32,106 nucleotides of DNA, from NCBI RefSeq assembly GCF_014649715.1, contig NZ_BMTO01000013.1, positions 95,563-127,668 of the forward strand, written 5' to 3'. The notes below the pieces were generated by a model. The model was given only the letters and a program-made list of their open reading frames with translations, ran no database searches and was not told the DNA's origin. Below are positions 23,990 to 32,084 of this stretch, piece after piece. The stretch is from Streptomyces lateritius (GTDB lineage: Bacteria; Actinomycetota; Actinomycetes; Streptomycetales; Streptomycetaceae). The position numbers and the translations under genes are program-made. Every line of letters begins with the position of its first letter. The stretch's first letter is position 1.

Positions 23990-25132
23990 TTGACCCTGTA
24001 CGACCTTGTCGCGCCCGGTCTCGACGAACGCGGCGACCCGCGCTACCGCATATCCGACATACGCGCCGCCGACCCGCTCGGCGCCGACGCCCTGCTCGCC
24101 GCCCTGCCCGGGATGAACGCCGACGCCGACGTCGCCGCGCTCACCGTGGCCCTGCGAACCCTGGTCCCCGACCCGGACCGGGCCGCCGAGTGGAGCGTCG
24201 TCGACGCGCTCGCCGCGATGCGGGACCTCGGCATCCTGCTCGGCTCGCTGAAACGTCACGGCATCCAGCCCGTCGCCGCCGTCCCCGAGGTCCTCCCGGT
24301 CCTCGAACTCCTGGGACGACGGACCGACATGGTGCCCCGCGACACCGTGCACCACTACACCACCTGGAACCCGCTCGGCCCGCGCCAGCGGATGTACACG
24401 GGCCATCCCATGGAGGCCCACCTCCAGGAAGCCGTCCGGATGGCGTTCCCGGGCCTCGTCGCCGCCCTCGACACCTGTTCCAGGCTCGCCCGCCTCGAAC
24501 CGTACGACCCCGGCTTCGCCGTCGCCCTCGACCGCACCGCCCACCACGTCCAGTCGATGGTCGACTCCATCGACTTCACCATCGCCCACGTCAGCCCGGA
24601 GTTCTTCGCGCTCACCCTGCGCCCCTACTTCGAGGCGATCGACGTCGCCGGGCGCGACTACCTCGGCCCCGCCGCCGCCCAGGTCCCGCTCTGGCTCGTC
24701 GACGTGACCCTCTGGCAGTGCGACCGCTCCCACTCCGCGTACGACGAGTTCCTCGCCGACTCGGTCCAGTACAGCCTGCCGTCCTGGCGGGACTTCCACG
24801 CCCGGCACGCCGGCGGGGTCTCCGCCGTCAGCAAGCTCTCGGCGGCCGTCAGCTGGGAGAACGTCGACCGGCTGCCCCCGCAACTGGCCGCCTCCGCCCA
24901 CGCGCTCGGCCGGGTGCTCAGGATCCTCAAGACCTTCCGCGCCCGCCACATCGGCATCGCCCGCAGGGCCTACAGCGACGACCTGCGGCTGTACGACGAG
25001 GGCAGCGGTGGCGCACCCGTCGACCTGCTCCGCTCGATCCTCGACCTGACCAGGGACAACGAGACTCTGGTGCGGCGCGCGACCGGCACGCGATCACGCG
25101 TCCGCCCGAGCGCCGGCACGCCGGCGGCGTGA
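23990..25132 (+). CDS. PrnB-like haem enzyme (IDO/TDO superfamily)
   Basis: A 380-residue homologue of PrnB, the haem enzyme that rearranges 7-chlorotryptophan in pyrrolnitrin synthesis and has an indoleamine/tryptophan dioxygenase fold. Shared segments include ADPLGADALLAALPGMN, AAMRDLGILLGSLKRHG, MYTGHPMEAHLQEAVRM and the C-terminal FRARHIGIARRAY, whose H320 matches the proximal haem ligand of PrnB (His313). The TTG at 23990 has AGAAGG upstream; the 84-base gap after the MFS gene holds a loose GGGGCGC/GCGCCCC dyad. No halogenase or other prn genes are present, so the pathway is not pyrrolnitrin. A tryptophan- or indole-like substrate is plausible but inferred. Confidence 0.88.
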   Translation: MTLYDLVAPGLDERGDPRYRISDIRAADPLGADALLAALPGMNADADVAALTVALRTLVPDPDRAAEWSVVDALAAMRDLGILLGSLKRHGIQPVAAVPEVLPVLELLGRRTDMVPRDTVHHYTTWNPLGPRQRMYTGHPMEAHLQEAVRMAFPGLVAALDTCSRLARLEPYDPGFAVALDRTAHHVQSMVDSIDFTIAHVSPEFFALTLRPYFEAIDVAGRDYLGPAAAQVPLWLVDVTLWQCDRSHSAYDEFLADSVQYSLPSWRDFHARHAGGVSAVSKLSAAVSWENVDRLPPQLAASAHALGRVLRILKTFRARHIGIARRAYSDDLRLYDEGSGGAPVDLLRSILDLTRDNETLVRRATGTRSRVRPSAGTPAA

Positions 25133-25143
25133 GGGAGAAGCCG

Positions 25144-26553
25144 ATGACGTCCCCACCACCCCCGTACGGGACCCCGCGCGGGTCCGCCCTGCTGGACGCC
25201 GGGCGTGACCTGCCCGGCACCGGGCTCCTCCACATCGTCGTCGCGGGCGGCGGCATCGCCGGCCTCACCGCCGCGCTCGCCCTGCACGCCGCCGGGTTCG
25301 ACCGTGTCACCGTCGTGGAGTCGGTCCGCGAGAGCCGCCCCGTCGGCACGGGCCTCAACCTGATGCCCAACGCGGTCCGCGAACTCGACGCGCTGGGCCT
25401 GCTCCCCCGCCTCGAAGCCGGCGCCCTGCGCACCGGCGAACTGCGCTACTACCACCGCTCCGGCGGCCTGATCTCCCGCGAACCGCGCGGCCTGGGCGCC
25501 GGATACCGCTGGCCCCAGCTCTCCGTCCACCGGGCCCACCTCCAGGCCGTCCTCGCCGCGGCGGTACGGGAGAGACTCGGTGCCGCGGCCCTCGTCACCG
25601 GCGTCCGGGTCACCGGCGTCGAGACCCTGCCCGACGGCCGCCCCCGCATCCAGCTGGAGCACCGGGACGACGCCCGGCGAGGCCGGGCCTCCCTCGAACC
25701 CGACGTCCTCGTCGGCGCCGACGGGATCCGCTCCACCGTCCGTGCCGCGCTCAACCCGGCGGAGGGCAGCCCGCCGTGGAACGGGATGCTGATCTGGCGG
25801 GGCGTCTCGCGGATGCCGGCCCGTGCCGTCGGCTCCTTCATGTTCATCGCCGGCGACGACCGGCAGAAGGCCGTCGTCTACCCGATCAGCCGCCCCTCCG
25901 GAGGGACCGTCCTGGTCAACTGGGCCCTGGCCCGGCCCGCGGACGCCTCATCGGACGGGGCGCGGGGGGCGTACGAGGTACGGGAGGAGTACCTGGGCGA
26001 CTGGAACCGCTCCGTACCCGTCGAGACCTTCCTCCACCACTACGTGGGCTGGGAGTTCGACGGCGTCAGCGTCCCCGACGTCCTGAGAGCCGCACCGGCC
26101 GCCCACGAGTACCCGATGGTCGACCGCGAACCCCTCGACCGCTGGACTCACGGCCGTACCACTCTGATCGGCGACGCGGCGCACGCCATGTACCCCATCG
26201 GCTCCAACGGAGCCACCCAGTCCGTCGTGGATGCCCGTGCCCTCGCCCACGCCCTGGCCCGCCACCGCGACCCGGCGGAGGCCCTCGCCGCCTACGAGCG
26301 CGACCGCAGACCCGCCACCACCGCGCTCCAGCTCGCCAACCGGCGGCTCGGCCCCGAGGTCGTCATCAATCTGGCCCACGAACGGGCCCCGGAGGGATTC
26401 ACCGACATCCATGAGGTGATCCCCGCCGAGGAGCTGGCCTCGATCACCGCCCGTTACGCGGCCACCGGCGCCTTCGACCCGGCCACCGTCAACGAGGGCT
26501 CCCCGTACGAGGCGGGGGCCGCCGTCGGTCGTACGCTCGGCGCGCCGCGCTGA
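25144..26553 (+). CDS. FAD-dependent monooxygenase (PHBH type)
   Basis: A 469-residue class A flavoprotein monooxygenase using NAD(P)H and O2 to hydroxylate an aromatic substrate. The dinucleotide fold is IVVAGGGIAGLTAA (G35-G40). The DG motif is VLVGADGIRSTVR and the GD motif is TLIGDAAHAMYPIGSNGATQ, the last close to PhzS-like hydroxylases. GAGGGAGAAG overlaps the end of the PrnB-like gene and serves the ATG at 25144, 11 bases after the preceding stop. It is the last gene of the operon and is followed by a strong terminator. The substrate is unknown. Confidence 0.92.
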   Translation: MTSPPPPYGTPRGSALLDAGRDLPGTGLLHIVVAGGGIAGLTAALALHAAGFDRVTVVESVRESRPVGTGLNLMPNAVRELDALGLLPRLEAGALRTGELRYYHRSGGLISREPRGLGAGYRWPQLSVHRAHLQAVLAAAVRERLGAAALVTGVRVTGVETLPDGRPRIQLEHRDDARRGRASLEPDVLVGADGIRSTVRAALNPAEGSPPWNGMLIWRGVSRMPARAVGSFMFIAGDDRQKAVVYPISRPSGGTVLVNWALARPADASSDGARGAYEVREEYLGDWNRSVPVETFLHHYVGWEFDGVSVPDVLRAAPAAHEYPMVDREPLDRWTHGRTTLIGDAAHAMYPIGSNGATQSVVDARALAHALARHRDPAEALAAYERDRRPATTALQLANRRLGPEVVINLAHERAPEGFTDIHEVIPAEELASITARYAATGAFDPATVNEGSPYEAGAAVGRTLGAPR

Positions 26554-26557
26554 CGCC

Positions 26558-26602
26558 CCTCCCGGGCCGCGGCACGACCCCCGCGCGCCGTGGTCCGGGA
26601 GG
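26558..26602 (+). terminator. Terminator of the four-gene operon
   Basis: A 16-bp stem (26558-26573 with 26587-26602) with two G-U pairs in the plus-strand RNA and a 13-base loop, beginning four bases after the stop of the FAD monooxygenase. It separates the operon from glgP. Confidence 0.75.
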
Positions 26603-26681
26603 ACCGGGTGGCTTACGGTCGTCGGGATGCACAGCGTGGTGCGTCCACTCCGTTCCGTAACCCCCTGCGAAGGTGGAACAC

Positions 26682-29258
26682 GTGAAGGCAATCCGTCGAT
26701 TCACCGTGCGTCCCGTCCTCCCCGACACCCTTCGACCGCTCACCGACCTGGCGCGGAACCTGCGCTGGTCCTGGCACGAGCCGACCCGTCAACTCTTCGA
26801 CTCCGTCGACCCCGAGCACGCCGCCCGCTCCGGCGGGCGGCGCACCGACGACATCGACCCGGTGCGGCTGCTCGGTTCCGTCTCCGCCACCCGCCTCGCC
26901 GCGCTCGCCGCCGACCAGGACTTCCTGGCCCGGCTGAACGCCGCGGCCGACGACCTCGACCACTACCTGCACGCGCCCCGCTGGTACCAGGAGCAGGGCG
27001 GCGACCTGCCCTCGGGCATCGCCTACTTCTCGCCCGAGTTCGGCGTCACCGCCGCCCTGCCCCAGTACTCCGGCGGTCTCGGCATCCTGGCCGGCGACCA
27101 CCTCAAGGCCGCCAGCGACCTCGGCGTCCCGCTCATCGGCGTCGGACTCCTCTACCGACACGGCTACTTCCGCCAGTCTCTCTCCCGCGAGGGCTGGCAG
27201 CAGGAGCACTATCCCGTCCTCGACCCCGGCGAACTGCCCGTCGCGCTGTTGCGCGAGACCGACGGCACTCCCGCCCGGGTCACCCTCGCCCTCCCCGGCG
27301 GCCGCACCCTGTACGCCCACATCTGGACCGCGCAGGTCGGCCGCGTCCCCCTCCTCATGCTCGACTCCGACGTCGAGGAGAACGCGCCCGCCGAACGCGA
27401 CGTCACCGACCGGCTGTACGGCGGCGGCAGCGACCACCGGCTCTTCCAGGAGATGCTCCTCGGCATCGGCGGCGTCCGCGCCGTCCGCACCTACTGCCGT
27501 CTGACCGGCACCCCGGCGCCCGAGGTCTTCCACACCAACGAGGGCCACGCCGGTTTCCTCGGCCTCGAACGCATCCGGGAACTCGCGGGCGAGGGCCTCG
27601 GCTTCGACGCGGCCCTGGAGACCGTCCGCGCCGGCACGGTCTTCACCACCCACACCCCCGTCCCCGCCGGCATCGACCGGTTCGAGCGCTCACTCGTCGC
27701 CCGCTACCTCGGCGAGGACGGCGAGCTGCCCGGGGTCGACGTCGGCCGCATCCTCGCCCTCGGCGACGAGACCCCGCTCGGCGGGGAGCCCGGCCTCTTC
27801 AACATGGCCGCGATGGGCCTGCGGCTGGCCCAGCGCGCCAACGGCGTCTCCACCCTGCACGGGGCCGTCAGCCGGGAGATGTTCGCCGGGCTCTGGCCCG
27901 GCTTCGACCCCGAGGAGGTGCCCATCACCTCCATCACCAACGGCGTCCACGCGCCGACCTGGACCGCGCCCGAGGTCGGGCGCCGCGCGGAGGGCGCCGA
28001 CGACCGGGAGCTCTGGGAGCTCCGGCGCACCCTGCGCGAACAGCTGGTGAGCGAGGTACGGGAACGGCTCCGCGCCTCCTGGCGGCAGCGGGGCGCCGTG
28101 GGCGCCGAACTCGGCTGGACCGACTCCGTCCTCGACCCCGACGTGCTGACCATCGGCTTCGCCCGCCGGGTCCCCTCGTACAAGCGGCTCACCCTCATGC
28201 TGCGCGACCCCGAACGGCTGCGGTCGCTGCTGCTCCACCCGGAACGGCCGGTGCAGCTCGTCGTCGCCGGCAAGGCGCACCCCGCCGACGACGGGGGGAA
28301 GCGGCTGGTGCAGGAGCTGGTGCGGTTCGCCGACGACCCCCGGGTGCGGCACCGGATCGTCTTCCTGCCCGACTACGGCATGGCCATGGCCCGCCGGCTG
28401 TATCCCGGCTGCGACGTCTGGCTCAACAACCCGCTGCGCCCGCTGGAGGCCTGCGGGACCAGCGGCATGAAGGCCGCCCTCAACGGCTGCCTCAACCTGT
28501 CCGTCCTGGACGGCTGGTGGGACGAGTGGTTCGAGCCCGACTTCGGCTGGGCCATCCCGACCGCCGAAGGGGCGGCGGCGACGGACGAGGAGCGGCGGGA
28601 CGACCTGGAGGCGGCCGCGCTCTACGAGCTGATCGAGCGGCGGGTCGCACCGCGCTTCTACGACCGAGGCCCGGACGGTGTGCCGGTCCGCTGGACGGAG
28701 ATGGTCCGCAGGACGCTGAACGAGCTGGGCCCGAAGGTGCTCGCCGACCGCATGGTGCGGGAGTACGTCGAGGGCCTGTACGCCCCCGCCGCCCACGCCC
28801 ACCGGGCCCTGACCCAGGCCACCGCCCGCGAACTGGCCGACTGGAAGGCCCGGGTGAGGGCCGCCTGGCCCAAGATCGCGATCGATCACATCGAGGTGGG
28901 TGAGGTCGGAGAGGACCTGGCCGACGCGGAGCTGGGCGCGACGACGGCGGTACGGGTGAGGGTGACGCTCGGCGACCTCCTGCCCGACGACGTGGAGGTC
29001 CAGGCGGTCACCGGCCGGGTCACGCCCGACGACGCCCTCACCGACCCCCGGGTGTGCGTCCTGAAGCCGGCGGGCGGTCCGGATCTGGAGGGCCGCCGCC
29101 CCTACGAGGGCTCCCTCGTCCTCGACCGCACGGGTCCGTTCGGCTGCACGGTGCGGGTGCTGCCGTCCCATCGGCTGCTCGCCTCACCGGCGGAACCGGG
29201 GCTCGTGGCCCTGCCGGCGGAGACGACCGGGCAGGCGCCGGGCGTGCTGCTGCGCTGA
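26682..29258 (+). CDS. glgP: Alpha-glucan (glycogen/maltodextrin) phosphorylase
   Basis: An 858-residue GT35 enzyme that releases glucose 1-phosphate from alpha-glucan with phosphate. The N-terminal DUF3417-type region starts MKAIRRFTVRPVLPD and has LARNLRWSWHEPTR. The active-site part includes SPEFGVTAALPQYSGGLGI, VFHTNEGHAGFL and the PLP site EACGTSGMKAALNG with K597. GAAGGTGG precedes the GTG at 26682; a GTG three codons earlier overlaps that site and is less likely. It would degrade or trim the glucan made by the glgE operon 8 kb away. It is convergent with the histidine kinase gene. Confidence 0.95.
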   Translation: MKAIRRFTVRPVLPDTLRPLTDLARNLRWSWHEPTRQLFDSVDPEHAARSGGRRTDDIDPVRLLGSVSATRLAALAADQDFLARLNAAADDLDHYLHAPRWYQEQGGDLPSGIAYFSPEFGVTAALPQYSGGLGILAGDHLKAASDLGVPLIGVGLLYRHGYFRQSLSREGWQQEHYPVLDPGELPVALLRETDGTPARVTLALPGGRTLYAHIWTAQVGRVPLLMLDSDVEENAPAERDVTDRLYGGGSDHRLFQEMLLGIGGVRAVRTYCRLTGTPAPEVFHTNEGHAGFLGLERIRELAGEGLGFDAALETVRAGTVFTTHTPVPAGIDRFERSLVARYLGEDGELPGVDVGRILALGDETPLGGEPGLFNMAAMGLRLAQRANGVSTLHGAVSREMFAGLWPGFDPEEVPITSITNGVHAPTWTAPEVGRRAEGADDRELWELRRTLREQLVSEVRERLRASWRQRGAVGAELGWTDSVLDPDVLTIGFARRVPSYKRLTLMLRDPERLRSLLLHPERPVQLVVAGKAHPADDGGKRLVQELVRFADDPRVRHRIVFLPDYGMAMARRLYPGCDVWLNNPLRPLEACGTSGMKAALNGCLNLSVLDGWWDEWFEPDFGWAIPTAEGAAATDEERRDDLEAAALYELIERRVAPRFYDRGPDGVPVRWTEMVRRTLNELGPKVLADRMVREYVEGLYAPAAHAHRALTQATARELADWKARVRAAWPKIAIDHIEVGEVGEDLADAELGATTAVRVRVTLGDLLPDDVEVQAVTGRVTPDDALTDPRVCVLKPAGGPDLEGRRPYEGSLVLDRTGPFGCTVRVLPSHRLLASPAEPGLVALPAETTGQAPGVLLR

Positions 29259-29278
29259 CGAGCCGGCCACCCGGGCTG

Positions 29279-31132
29279 TCAGGGCACCTCGCTCCTGGAG
29301 GCGAGGTGCCCGTCGGTGAAGCAGAGCCGGTACACCGGGATCGTGGCCAGGAGCGTGGACCGGTAGTAGAGGCACTCGTCCGTCCCGGGCGGTTCGGCCG
29401 GGGCCCGTTCCGGCGGGCCGTCCAGGGGCCGGTCGGGCAGGTGCGCCCCGACCTCGGCGCGCGACCGGCCCACCTGGAGCCGGGCATAGTCCTCGGGCTC
29501 CAGATACGACTGGTGCTGGGTGTGGAGCGCCACCCCGCCCATCAGCAGCGCCAGTGCGACCAGCAGGGCCGACGGGATCCAGATCGCCTGAGCCAGGCCC
29601 CTGCGGACCTGCCGGCGCGCCCGGTCCAGCTCCCGCGCCGAGGTCGGCGCGGCGGGCCGTGGTGCGGGCGGCGACGCGGGCGCGCGCAGCGGCAGACTCG
29701 CGCACAGCTCGAACCCGCCCTCGGCGGTGAGCCCGTGGCGCAGCGACCCACCCGCGAGCCGCACCCGCTCGTCGAGCCCGACGAGCCCGGTCCCCCCGGA
29801 GAAGAACCCGTCCGCCCCGCCGGAGAACCCGCCGGCCCCCTCCGGGGGGCCGGGGCGGCCGGACGGGCGTCCGCGCGGCGGGCCGGCGGGGAGGCCGGTG
29901 CCGCCGGAGGGGCATCCGCGCGGGGCCCCGCCGTGGAGGGCCGTCCTCCGCGAGGCCGGTCCGCCGGCCGGCGGACCGGTGCCGGCCGAGGCGTGTCCGC
30001 TCGCCGGCCTGCCGGGGCGGCCGGTGCCCCGTGGAGCCGGGTCCTCGGCCGGCGGGGCGGTGGCGCCTGAGGTACGTCCGCTCGCCGTCCCGACGGGGTG
30101 GCCGGTGCCGCGCGGGGCCGGCCCGGCCGGCCCGCCGCCCGCCTCGTCCGTCGCCCCGCCCTCGAGGGGCGGGCCGTTGACGACGCGTACCTCGACGGTC
30201 TCGTCGGTGCGTGAGATCCGGACGTCCACAGGGGCGCCCGGCGCGTGCTTGGCCGCGTTCGTCAGCGCCTCCTGCACCACCCGGTACAGCGCCCGGTCGG
30301 CCATGGCCGGCAGCGCCGGGCCGGCCGAACCGGTCAGCTCCACCGCCAGGCCCGACGCTCTCGCCCGCGCCACCAGCTCGTCGACCGGCTCGCCCGTCGG
30401 AGCCGTCGGGGCCGGGGTGTCCTCCGCGCGCAGGACGCCGATGATGTCCCGCAGCCGCGAGGTGGCGTCGGCGGCGGCGCGGCGCAGCTCACCGGCGGCC
30501 GCCCGCTGGTCCGGGCCCAGGCCCGGGGCCAGTTCCAGGGCGCCGGCGCGCAGCGCGATCAGCGCCAGGTCGTGGCCCAGCGAGTCGTGCATGTCGCCCG
30601 CGATGCGGGAACGTTCCCGCACGCGTTCGCGGTCGGCCACGACCGCCTGCTCGCGTTCCATCCGGTCGGCCAGTTCCCAGCCGCTGCGGACCAGCCGGTC
30701 GTACTGCCGTACGTAACGGCCGATCAGCCACGGCGCCACGATCGCGAGCGCCAGCACGAGGAGCAGCGTGAACCACTGGCCGAGCGACACACCCGCCAGC
30801 CGGGTCAGCAGCAGGCCGGCCGCCGCCACCGCCCCGAACAGCCACAGCGCCGCCCGGGTGTGCTCCTGACGCCGCCCGGCGAGATAGCCGAAGGCGATCA
30901 GGGCGAGGACGTACGAGGCGGTGAACAGCTCCAGCGAGACCGAGAGGCTCGCCCCGACCGTGAGCGCGACCGGCACCAGCGGCCACCGCCGGCTGACCGC
31001 CACGGCCGCCCCGAGGACCGCCACCCCCGCCGCCACGCGCGTCCACGAGCCGCCGTCGTTCGGGTCGGAACGCAGCAGGACGGGCACACAGAGCAGGGTC
31101 CACAACCCCAGGTCGAGAAGCCGCTCACGCAT
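29279..31132 (-). CDS. NarL-type sensor histidine kinase with internal insertion and C-terminal extracytoplasmic domain
   Basis: A 617-residue kinase. Residues about 10-140 hold several membrane helices. HisKA_3 carries the phospho-acceptor H182 (IAGDMHDSLGHDLALIALR). The ATPase N-box is EALTNAAKHAPG (N292). It is then interrupted by about 125 residues of Gly/Pro/Arg/Ser-rich low complexity (322-446) before the G-box GGTGLVGLDERVRLAGG. After the kinase, another membrane helix (about 516-536) leads to an 80-residue tail (YARLQVGRSRAEV, with C587 and C604) that would lie outside the cell. The ATG overlaps the end of the response regulator gene by eight bases, so they are coupled. The signal is unknown. 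Confidence 0.9.
   Translation of the reverse strand: MRERLLDLGLWTLLCVPVLLRSDPNDGGSWTRVAAGVAVLGAAVAVSRRWPLVPVALTVGASLSVSLELFTASYVLALIAFGYLAGRRQEHTRAALWLFGAVAAAGLLLTRLAGVSLGQWFTLLLVLALAIVAPWLIGRYVRQYDRLVRSGWELADRMEREQAVVADRERVRERSRIAGDMHDSLGHDLALIALRAGALELAPGLGPDQRAAAGELRRAAADATSRLRDIIGVLRAEDTPAPTAPTGEPVDELVARARASGLAVELTGSAGPALPAMADRALYRVVQEALTNAAKHAPGAPVDVRISRTDETVEVRVVNGPPLEGGATDEAGGGPAGPAPRGTGHPVGTASGRTSGATAPPAEDPAPRGTGRPGRPASGHASAGTGPPAGGPASRRTALHGGAPRGCPSGGTGLPAGPPRGRPSGRPGPPEGAGGFSGGADGFFSGGTGLVGLDERVRLAGGSLRHGLTAEGGFELCASLPLRAPASPPAPRPAAPTSARELDRARRQVRRGLAQAIWIPSALLVALALLMGGVALHTQHQSYLEPEDYARLQVGRSRAEVGAHLPDRPLDGPPERAPAEPPGTDECLYYRSTLLATIPVYRLCFTDGHLASRSEVP
29282..29311. terminator. Convergent hairpin at the glgP/histidine kinase junction
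   Basis: GGGCACCTCG (29282-29291) and CGAGGTGCCC (29302-29311) form a 10-bp perfect stem inside the last codons of the kinase gene, 23 bases after the glgP stop. It can terminate glgP transcripts. Confidence 0.55.
29795..30169 (-). repeat. Degenerate low-complexity insertion inside the kinase ATPase domain
   Basis: About 375 bp coding for irregular Gly-Thr-Gly/Pro-rich repeats (PRGTG, SGRTSG, PAGPPRGRPSGRPG) between the N-box and the G-box. The reading frame is kept. The DNA is unusually rich in GGCCGG/CCGGCC words, consistent with replication slippage. Confidence 0.7.
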
Positions 31133-31790
31133 CCGGGGCCCCCGGCATCAAGCCCCCCTCGTGGGCGAGGACCGCCAGCTGCACCCGGTTGCGCAGCTCC
31201 AGCCTGCCGAGGACCGCGCTCACATGCGCCTTCACCGTGCCCTCGACGACGAACAGCCGTGCCGCGATCTCCGCGTTGGAGAGGCCGGCGCCCACCAGCG
31301 CCACGACCTCCCGCTCCCGGCCTGTCAGGGGCGCGAGCCGGGCCCTGGCCTCGGCCGTACGGGAGAGGCGCTCCCCGCCCAGGGTGTCGATGACCCGGCG
31401 GGCGACGCCGGGGGAGAGGAAGGCGGCGCCCTCGGCCGCGGCCCGCACCCCCGCGACCAGCTCGCGAGGGTCGCCGGACTTCAGGAGGAAGCCGCTCACC
31501 CCGCTGCCCAGCGCCCCGGCGATGTACGCGTCCTCGGAGAACGTGGTCAGCATGACGACCGAGGACCCGGGCGCCGCCCGGCGCAGCTCCCGCGCCGCCC
31601 CGAGGCCGTCGAGCCGCGGCATCCGGATGTCCAGCAGGACGACGTCCGGCCGGTGCAGCCGGGCGAGTTCGACGGCCTCGTGCCCGTCGCCCGCCTCCGC
31701 GACGACCTCGATCTCCGGGTCGGTGGTGAGAATGGCCTTCACACCGGCCCTGATCATCGTCTCGTCGTCCGCAAGCAGCACCCTGATCAT
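31125..31790 (-). CDS. NarL/FixJ family response regulator
   Basis: A 221-residue two-component regulator. The receiver domain (MIRVLLADDETMIRAGV) has the phosphorylatable Asp in VVLLDIRMPRLDG and the switch residues in MLTTFSE and LLKSGD. The C-terminal LuxR-type HTH is LTGREREVVALVGAGLSNAE with EGTVKAHVSAVLGRL. It is the first gene of the pair and the kinase start lies inside its last codons. The ATG at 31790 has only GGTGG upstream. Only ten bases separate it from the left end of repeat copy B, so its promoter must lie in or beyond the repeat. An in-frame extension through the repeat is not credible as protein. Confidence 0.92.
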   Translation of the reverse strand: MIRVLLADDETMIRAGVKAILTTDPEIEVVAEAGDGHEAVELARLHRPDVVLLDIRMPRLDGLGAARELRRAAPGSSVVMLTTFSEDAYIAGALGSGVSGFLLKSGDPRELVAGVRAAAEGAAFLSPGVARRVIDTLGGERLSRTAEARARLAPLTGREREVVALVGAGLSNAEIAARLFVVEGTVKAHVSAVLGRLELRNRVQLAVLAHEGGLMPGAPDA

Positions 31791-31802
31791 GGCCACCACC
31801 CT

Positions 31803-31977
31803 AGGCCGTGTCCGTAACGTCCCGCCTGGCCCGTGACGCCTGGCACGCACGCTCCGCGTTGTCGGGATCACCCGAGTACGCCCGGTACGAGGGCGACCCT
31901 CCGCCTCGCGATCGCACGCACCGGACGCCGCGGGCCCTGCCCTGCGGGCAGACGGCGCTACCTTCCGGACACGACCC
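31803..31977. mobile_element. MITE-like repeat, copy B
   Basis: Nearly the same sequence as copy A in the same orientation, with small changes spread along it. The left end AGGCCGTGTCCG (31803-31814) is intact and preceded by CT to give CTAG as in copy A. The right end CGGACACGACCC has two changes against the perfect inverted repeat. It fills most of the 294 bases between the response regulator start and the end of the next minus-strand gene. Confidence 0.7.
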
Positions 31978-32014
31978 AGGCCGTGGTCCCGGAGTCCCGC
32001 CTGGCCTGTGGACA
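31978..32014. repeat. Truncated third copy of the repeat end
   Basis: Directly after copy B the sequence AGGCCGTGGTCCCGGAGTCC then CGCCTGGCC resembles the first 35 bases of the element again, then stops matching. This suggests a nested or tandem insertion and partial deletion. Confidence 0.5.
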
Positions 32015-32032
32015 CTCCCCCAGCACGACGCG

Positions 32033-32068
32033 CGGCCGCCCGGAGGGGAGAACCCCTCCGGGCGGCCG
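32033..32068. terminator. Strong terminator hairpin
   Basis: CGGCCGCCCGGAGGGG (32033-32048) and its exact complement (32053-32068) form a 16-bp stem with loop AGAA, 16 bases beyond the stop of the partial minus-strand gene at the right edge. It should end that gene's transcript before the repeat. Confidence 0.8.
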
Positions 32069-32084
32069 GTGCACCACCCCGTGG

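Noticed and set aside
23990..25132. Pyrrolnitrin biosynthesis cluster
   Set aside because: Only the PrnB-like gene is present; there is no tryptophan halogenase, PrnC or PrnD.
31791..32015. N-terminal extension of the response regulator through repeat B
   Set aside because: The extension is the translated repeat; the receiver domain starts at the ATG at 31790. The same translated repeat appears after thrS.
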